NCBI GenBank assembly: GCA_004554245.1
Contig: SFND01000006.1
Coordinates: forward strand, 9,455 to 73,454
Direction of reading: 5' to 3'
From: Oribacterium sp.
Lineage (GTDB): Bacteria; Bacillota_A; Clostridia; Lachnospirales; Lachnospiraceae
Length of the DNA stretch: 64,000 nt
Shown here: positions 60,832 through 64,000 of the stretch, one piece after another
How the letters are laid out: every line of letters begins with the position of its first letter
How positions within the stretch are numbered: the stretch's first letter is position 1
The notes under the pieces: model-generated
Told to the model about the DNA's origin: nothing
Database searches by the model: none
The model's input: the letters and a program-made list of their open reading frames with translations, nothing else
Made by a program: the position numbers and the translations under genes

Positions 60832-63048
60832 ATGGCAGCAGAAGAAGAGAAGAAGACAGCGGTCGAGCGCAAGCCGAGAGGACGGAAGCCGAAAACTGCA
60901 GAGACAGTGGATGCGGCGGCAGTGGCAGAAGAGAGTAAGCCGAAGCGTACTACCCGAGCACGCAAGGTGAAGGAAGAGAAAAGTGCAGAGGTGGTTCCGG
61001 TGACCGAAGAAAGTAAGCCGAAGCGCACGACTCGTGCGCGGAAGCCGAAGACAGAGGAAGTTGCAGATACAGCTCCGGTGGCCGAAGAACGTAAACCGAA
61101 GCGCACGACCCGCGCCAGAAAGACGGAGGAAGGCAGGGAGATGCTGGAAAGCGGTGAAGAAAGCACACCGAAGCGCACGACCCGCGGACGAAAGCCGAAG
61201 ACAGCGGGAGTAGAAGCGCATGAGCAGAAGCGCACGACACGAGGTCGACAGTCTCAGAGCGGGGACACCGGTGAGGCTGCGACGCCAGAAGCAGTGGAGA
61301 TGACGCTGTCGAAGAGCACAGAGGTGCAGACGACGGAAGCGGCTGCCGTACCGGAGAACTCCGGGGCGGTGGTGGTTGCAGAAGAAACGGGCGCAGCCGC
61401 TGTGGCGGAGCCTGCACAGGATCGTGCGGTAGTATCCGAAGCACCGGCGAAGGAAGCCACCCGAGCTTCGGCGGAGACATTGGCCGACGACACGAAGGGC
61501 AGAGCAGCAGAGCCGGGAAGTCTGGCCGAGCAGGCGGAACGTATCCGGGCACGGCGCGCGAAAGCATACGCCGGCCGCAGCAGTGGAGCGGCCGCGGGGC
61601 AGGGCGAGCGGATGGAGCGTGACAGCGATGCTGCAGCGTCGGATGCCATGTCGACAGCCCATGATGGTGAGACCGCGCGGACGGAAGTCGTTGAGAAGAC
61701 GGACGAGCTCGACAACGAGACCCAGAAGGCACCGAGCGGTAATCCGTGCGGCGGCATCCTCGAGGTCATGCCGGACGGCTTCGGCTTTACGCGCTCGGAT
61801 AACTTCATGCCGGGTGACAGTGATGTCTATGTGAATCCGGCGATCATCAAGCGTTACCGCCTGAAGACCGGCGATGTCATCCATGGTCTGTCGAGGGCGA
61901 AGAATCCGAACGAGCGCTATGCGGCGCTTTCCTACATCGAGACGGTAAATGGCAAGCCACTTTCCGAGATGTTCCGTCGGCGGAGCTTCGAGTCGCTGAC
62001 CCCGATCTTCCCGAATCAGCGTATCCGCCTCGAGGTGTCGGGGGAGAGAACCTCGACCTCGCTTCGTATCCTCGACCTGCTGGCGCCGATCGGAAAGGGA
62101 CAGCGTGGTATGATCGTATCGCCGCCGAAGGCTGGTAAGACGACGCTGCTGAAGCAGGTGGCGAAGGCCATCGTGAAGAACGAGCCGAAGATGCATCTGC
62201 TGATCCTCCTCATCGATGAGCGGCCGGAGGAGGTCACCGATATGAAGGAAGAGGTCGAGGGCGGCCTCGTCACCGTCATCTACTCGACCTTCGACGAGGT
62301 CCCGGAGCACCACAAGCGGGTGGCCGAGATGACCATCGAGCGTGCAAAGCGTCTCGTGGAGCAGGGCGAGGATGTCACCATCCTGCTCGATTCCATCACC
62401 CGTCTCGCGCGTGCCTATAATCTCGTGGTACCGGCGTCCGGACGTACGCTTTCGGGCGGTCTCGATCCGGCAGCGCTCCACATGCCGAAGCGCTTTTTTG
62501 GTGCGGCCCGTAATATGCGTGAAGGCGGATCCCTGACGATCCTGTCCACCGCACTCGTCGAAACCGGCTCCCGCATGGATGATGTTATCTACGAGGAGTT
62601 CAAGGGCACCGGCAACATGGAGCTCGTCCTGAACCGTGAGCTTCAGGAGCGCCGGATCTTCCCGGCCATCGACATCGTGAAATCCGGAACCCGTCGTGAC
62701 GACCTGCTCCTCTCAGAGCTCGAGCAGAGAGCGGTCGACATCATTCATAAGCGCGTGTCGGATGAAAAGGCCAGCTCCGCGGAGGAGGTGATCCAGCTCT
62801 TCGAGCGCACCTCCAGTAACGAAGAGGTCTGCCAGTTCGTCGTAAACGGAAAACCGATTTCGAGCATGAACTCGCGGACAGGCAGTGGCTTCCGTGGAAA
62901 TACGGATCTGAGTACAGGGCCGAAGCCGGGGATGAACTCAAATCCTGGAATGAAAACAAATGGAAATTCAAACAGCAGCACACAGAAGACCGGCGTAAAA
63001 CCAGGCAGCAACCCGAACAGCCGCCTCGCGATTAAAATTAACCGCTGA
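60832..63048 (+). CDS. rho: Transcription termination factor Rho with long N-terminal extension
   Basis: 738 residues from ATG 60832 (GGAGG 4 nt upstream; ATG 60802 lacks an RBS). Residues 1-303 are an extra region. It has at least five copies of a basic repeat (SKPKRTTRARK, RKPKRTTRARK, STPKRTTRGRKPK), then an Ala/Glu/Thr-rich acidic stretch. The Rho core starts near 304 with GGILEVMPDGFGFTRSDNFM (RNA-binding cold-shock fold) and has Walker A PPKAGKTTLLKQVA, Walker B LLILLIDERPEEVTDM, DSITRLARAYN and the secondary RNA-binding EEFKGTGNMEL region. A Ser/Asn/Gly-rich tail of about 55 residues follows. It terminates untranslated transcripts. Confidence 0.95.
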   Translation: MAAEEEKKTAVERKPRGRKPKTAETVDAAAVAEESKPKRTTRARKVKEEKSAEVVPVTEESKPKRTTRARKPKTEEVADTAPVAEERKPKRTTRARKTEEGREMLESGEESTPKRTTRGRKPKTAGVEAHEQKRTTRGRQSQSGDTGEAATPEAVEMTLSKSTEVQTTEAAAVPENSGAVVVAEETGAAAVAEPAQDRAVVSEAPAKEATRASAETLADDTKGRAAEPGSLAEQAERIRARRAKAYAGRSSGAAAGQGERMERDSDAAASDAMSTAHDGETARTEVVEKTDELDNETQKAPSGNPCGGILEVMPDGFGFTRSDNFMPGDSDVYVNPAIIKRYRLKTGDVIHGLSRAKNPNERYAALSYIETVNGKPLSEMFRRRSFESLTPIFPNQRIRLEVSGERTSTSLRILDLLAPIGKGQRGMIVSPPKAGKTTLLKQVAKAIVKNEPKMHLLILLIDERPEEVTDMKEEVEGGLVTVIYSTFDEVPEHHKRVAEMTIERAKRLVEQGEDVTILLDSITRLARAYNLVVPASGRTLSGGLDPAALHMPKRFFGAARNMREGGSLTILSTALVETGSRMDDVIYEEFKGTGNMELVLNRELQERRIFPAIDIVKSGTRRDDLLLSELEQRAVDIIHKRVSDEKASSAEEVIQLFERTSSNEEVCQFVVNGKPISSMNSRTGSGFRGNTDLSTGPKPGMNSNPGMKTNGNSNSSTQKTGVKPGSNPNSRLAIKINR

Positions 63049-63154
63049 TACGCAGGCAGGCGCCGATTTCAGAAGTATTTTTATAACAGTTCAGCCGGGT
63101 TTATTTCTTAATCCAGTTGTGTTTTTAAGGGACGTCCAGACCGGGCGTCTCTTC

Positions 63155-63227
63155 TTGTTTGTTTGCCCACCCCATTCGACGTTCTGTATCTATTTACTTA
63201 TCGGACCCGCCCCATGCAAACAAACAA
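63155..63227. repeat. 12-bp inverted repeat downstream of rho
   Basis: TTGTTTGTTTGC (63155-63166) and GCAAACAAACAA (63216-63227) are perfect complements separated by 49 bp. Before it, GGGACG / CGTCTC (near 63129-63151) followed by TTCTTGTTTG may be a weak rho terminator. Confidence 0.55.
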
Positions 63228-63371
63228 AAATCGACGCCCATGCATCCTGACTGTGGGGAAATCTGATGAAAATCTGGGGATCGGAGTTTTAGGAAGGTAG
63301 CATGTGAATTGTACCCCTTGTCAAGAACACAAGAGATTTTAGTTGCCCCAATTTTTAGACAGCTACGTGTA

Positions 63372-63700
63372 GCACTAATCATGACGATTTCCGAAGTTTT
63401 CACAAAAACTGTTGATAGCACTCTTGCGCCATTAGGTTTTATAATCTTTGTTACGAACAAGCGGTTTTCAGTCTGAGCGGCATTAGATGTTTTTCGCAAA
63501 GATAGGATTTCATAGAGCGATGCCATTATATTTTCTGGGATTTGTTACAAACGGGGCGTTTTCAAGAGTCGTGCCATTAAGTGACTTTTACAAATCATGG
63601 ATTTCGGGGATCTGTGCCATTAGATTATTTCACAGACAGGGAAATATTCGAAGCTGTGACATTAAGTATTTGGCTTCATAGAGGGACAAAGAGGCGATTT
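63372..63700 (+). repeat. Array of degenerate TGNCATTA-headed repeats
   Basis: Heads GCCATTA, GGCATTA, GCCATTA, GCCATTA, GCCATTA, GACATTA start at 63428, 63479, 63522, 63573, 63616 and 63658, giving spacings 51, 43, 51, 43, 42. The 51-bp units share TTTGTTACNAAC and GCGNTTTTCA; the 43-bp units share CAAA-N4-GGATTTC. An older unit seems to start at 63372 (GCACTAATCATGACGATTTCC). No gene is supported here; short open frames show no known domain. Confidence 0.65.
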
Positions 63701-63804
63701 ATGAAGAAAAATCTGGTCGGAGATAAAGTCACTGCTTCCGAAAAGGGCGGTTTTGCGTCAAAAACCGGGTTTTTACGCAGACGGCTCAGGGCGAGCGTGA
63801 CTGG

Positions 63805-64000
63805 ACTTAATGTCACAGGTTCGTCAGGAGATCAAAATGTGACAAAGCCTAATGGCATACGATCCGAATAAAGCGAATTTGCTAAATACCGGGTGGCAGC
63901 ATCAAGACCTTCGGATACACTTTTACCGTTGGCATCATTTTCATATTGGGATGTTTTGATACAGCATTATGATCCTCGGTCTCCTCTTACCGTTGACATC
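63805..64000 (-). repeat. Same repeat heads in inverted orientation, running off the window
   Basis: ACTTAATGTCACA (63805-63817) is the exact inverse of TGTGACATTAAGT at 63655-63667, and CCTAATGGC (63848-63856) of GCCATTAGG at 63428-63436. TTACCGTTGGCATC (63923) and TTACCGTTGACATC (63987) form a direct repeat 64 bp apart at the window end. No gene is recognised. Confidence 0.55.

Noticed and set aside
63372..63700. Repeat tract as a CRISPR array
   Set aside because: Units are degenerate, spacing alternates 51/43 bp, there are no identical repeats with unique spacers and no cas genes.
63581..63871. Possible small protein downstream of rho
   Set aside because: It runs through the degenerate repeats, lacks an RBS and has no recognisable domain.

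Overview
The window looks like a chromosomal segment of a fairly GC-rich Clostridia bacterium, most likely Lachnospiraceae or a close relative. The evidence is the gene content: a DUF3881 protein, a MecA adaptor, DUF951, DUF1858, GdpP-rplI-dnaB order, a clostridial AdhE with Rex-type operators, and short small-type SRP RNA. Strong Shine-Dalgarno sequences (AGGAGG) and consensus sigma-A promoters (TTGACA-17-TATAAT, or extended TGC-TATAAT) support this. The assignment is inference from content; no 16S gene is present. No tRNA, rRNA, CRISPR array, prophage or complete insertion sequence is visible.

Layout. 1-2415: end of an operon of overlapping genes for secreted or surface proteins of unknown function. 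2489-4577: DUF2156 protein, GNAT acetyltransferase and DUF951. 4699-11270: housekeeping block rpsF-ssb-rpsR, gdpP-like-rplI-dnaB, mecA-like, DUF1858. 11402-18909: a TetR regulator divergent from an MMPL exporter, a large secreted helical protein and a secreted protein with cell-wall-binding repeats; a palindrome abutting the exporter promoter suggests local repression. 19110-25687: AzlCD, RsmI, a lipoprotein, a secreted GH10-like protein and a UvrD-family helicase. 25890-32359: MetG, TraX-like, TatD, LysR and a divergent sodium symporter. 32514-32628: SRP RNA on the minus strand. 32780-39146: MBOAT and DHHW pair (polysaccharide O-acylation), MurA, an SLC13/ArsB-type permease. 39242-43775: AdhE under Rex-like control, then a membrane diguanylate cyclase. 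44008-46071 (minus): BioY and an oligogalacturonate-lyase-like protein. 46507-52970: glutamate dehydrogenase, a BvgS-like hybrid kinase, DUF3881, exonuclease III. 53115-59633: alpha-glucan cluster (GlgX-like protein, GlgB, MalQ). 59775-63048: a membrane-anchored protein and Rho. 63049-64000: no convincing gene; degenerate repeats that run off the window.

The most interesting item is the GlgX-like protein at 53115-55217. It keeps the GH13 isoamylase scaffold and flanking signature blocks, but every catalytic carboxylate position and both active-site histidines are substituted. It sits 17 bp upstream of an apparently intact branching enzyme, recalling the inactive plant isoamylase ISA2 that acts as a partner subunit. 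Also notable are the TetR/MMPL/secreted-protein cluster with an internal segment of different composition, two families of dispersed palindromic repeats (GGGGTCWGACCCC, and a terminator-borne AGAAGCACAGTACT family), a roughly 220-bp inverted repeat between azlD and rsmI, a gdhA leader able to mask its ribosome binding site, KPKRTTRARK repeats in front of Rho, and an over-represented octamer GGCCAATG.

All assignments come from reading sequence and remembered family motifs. No database search was run, and counts such as repeat copies were made by eye.
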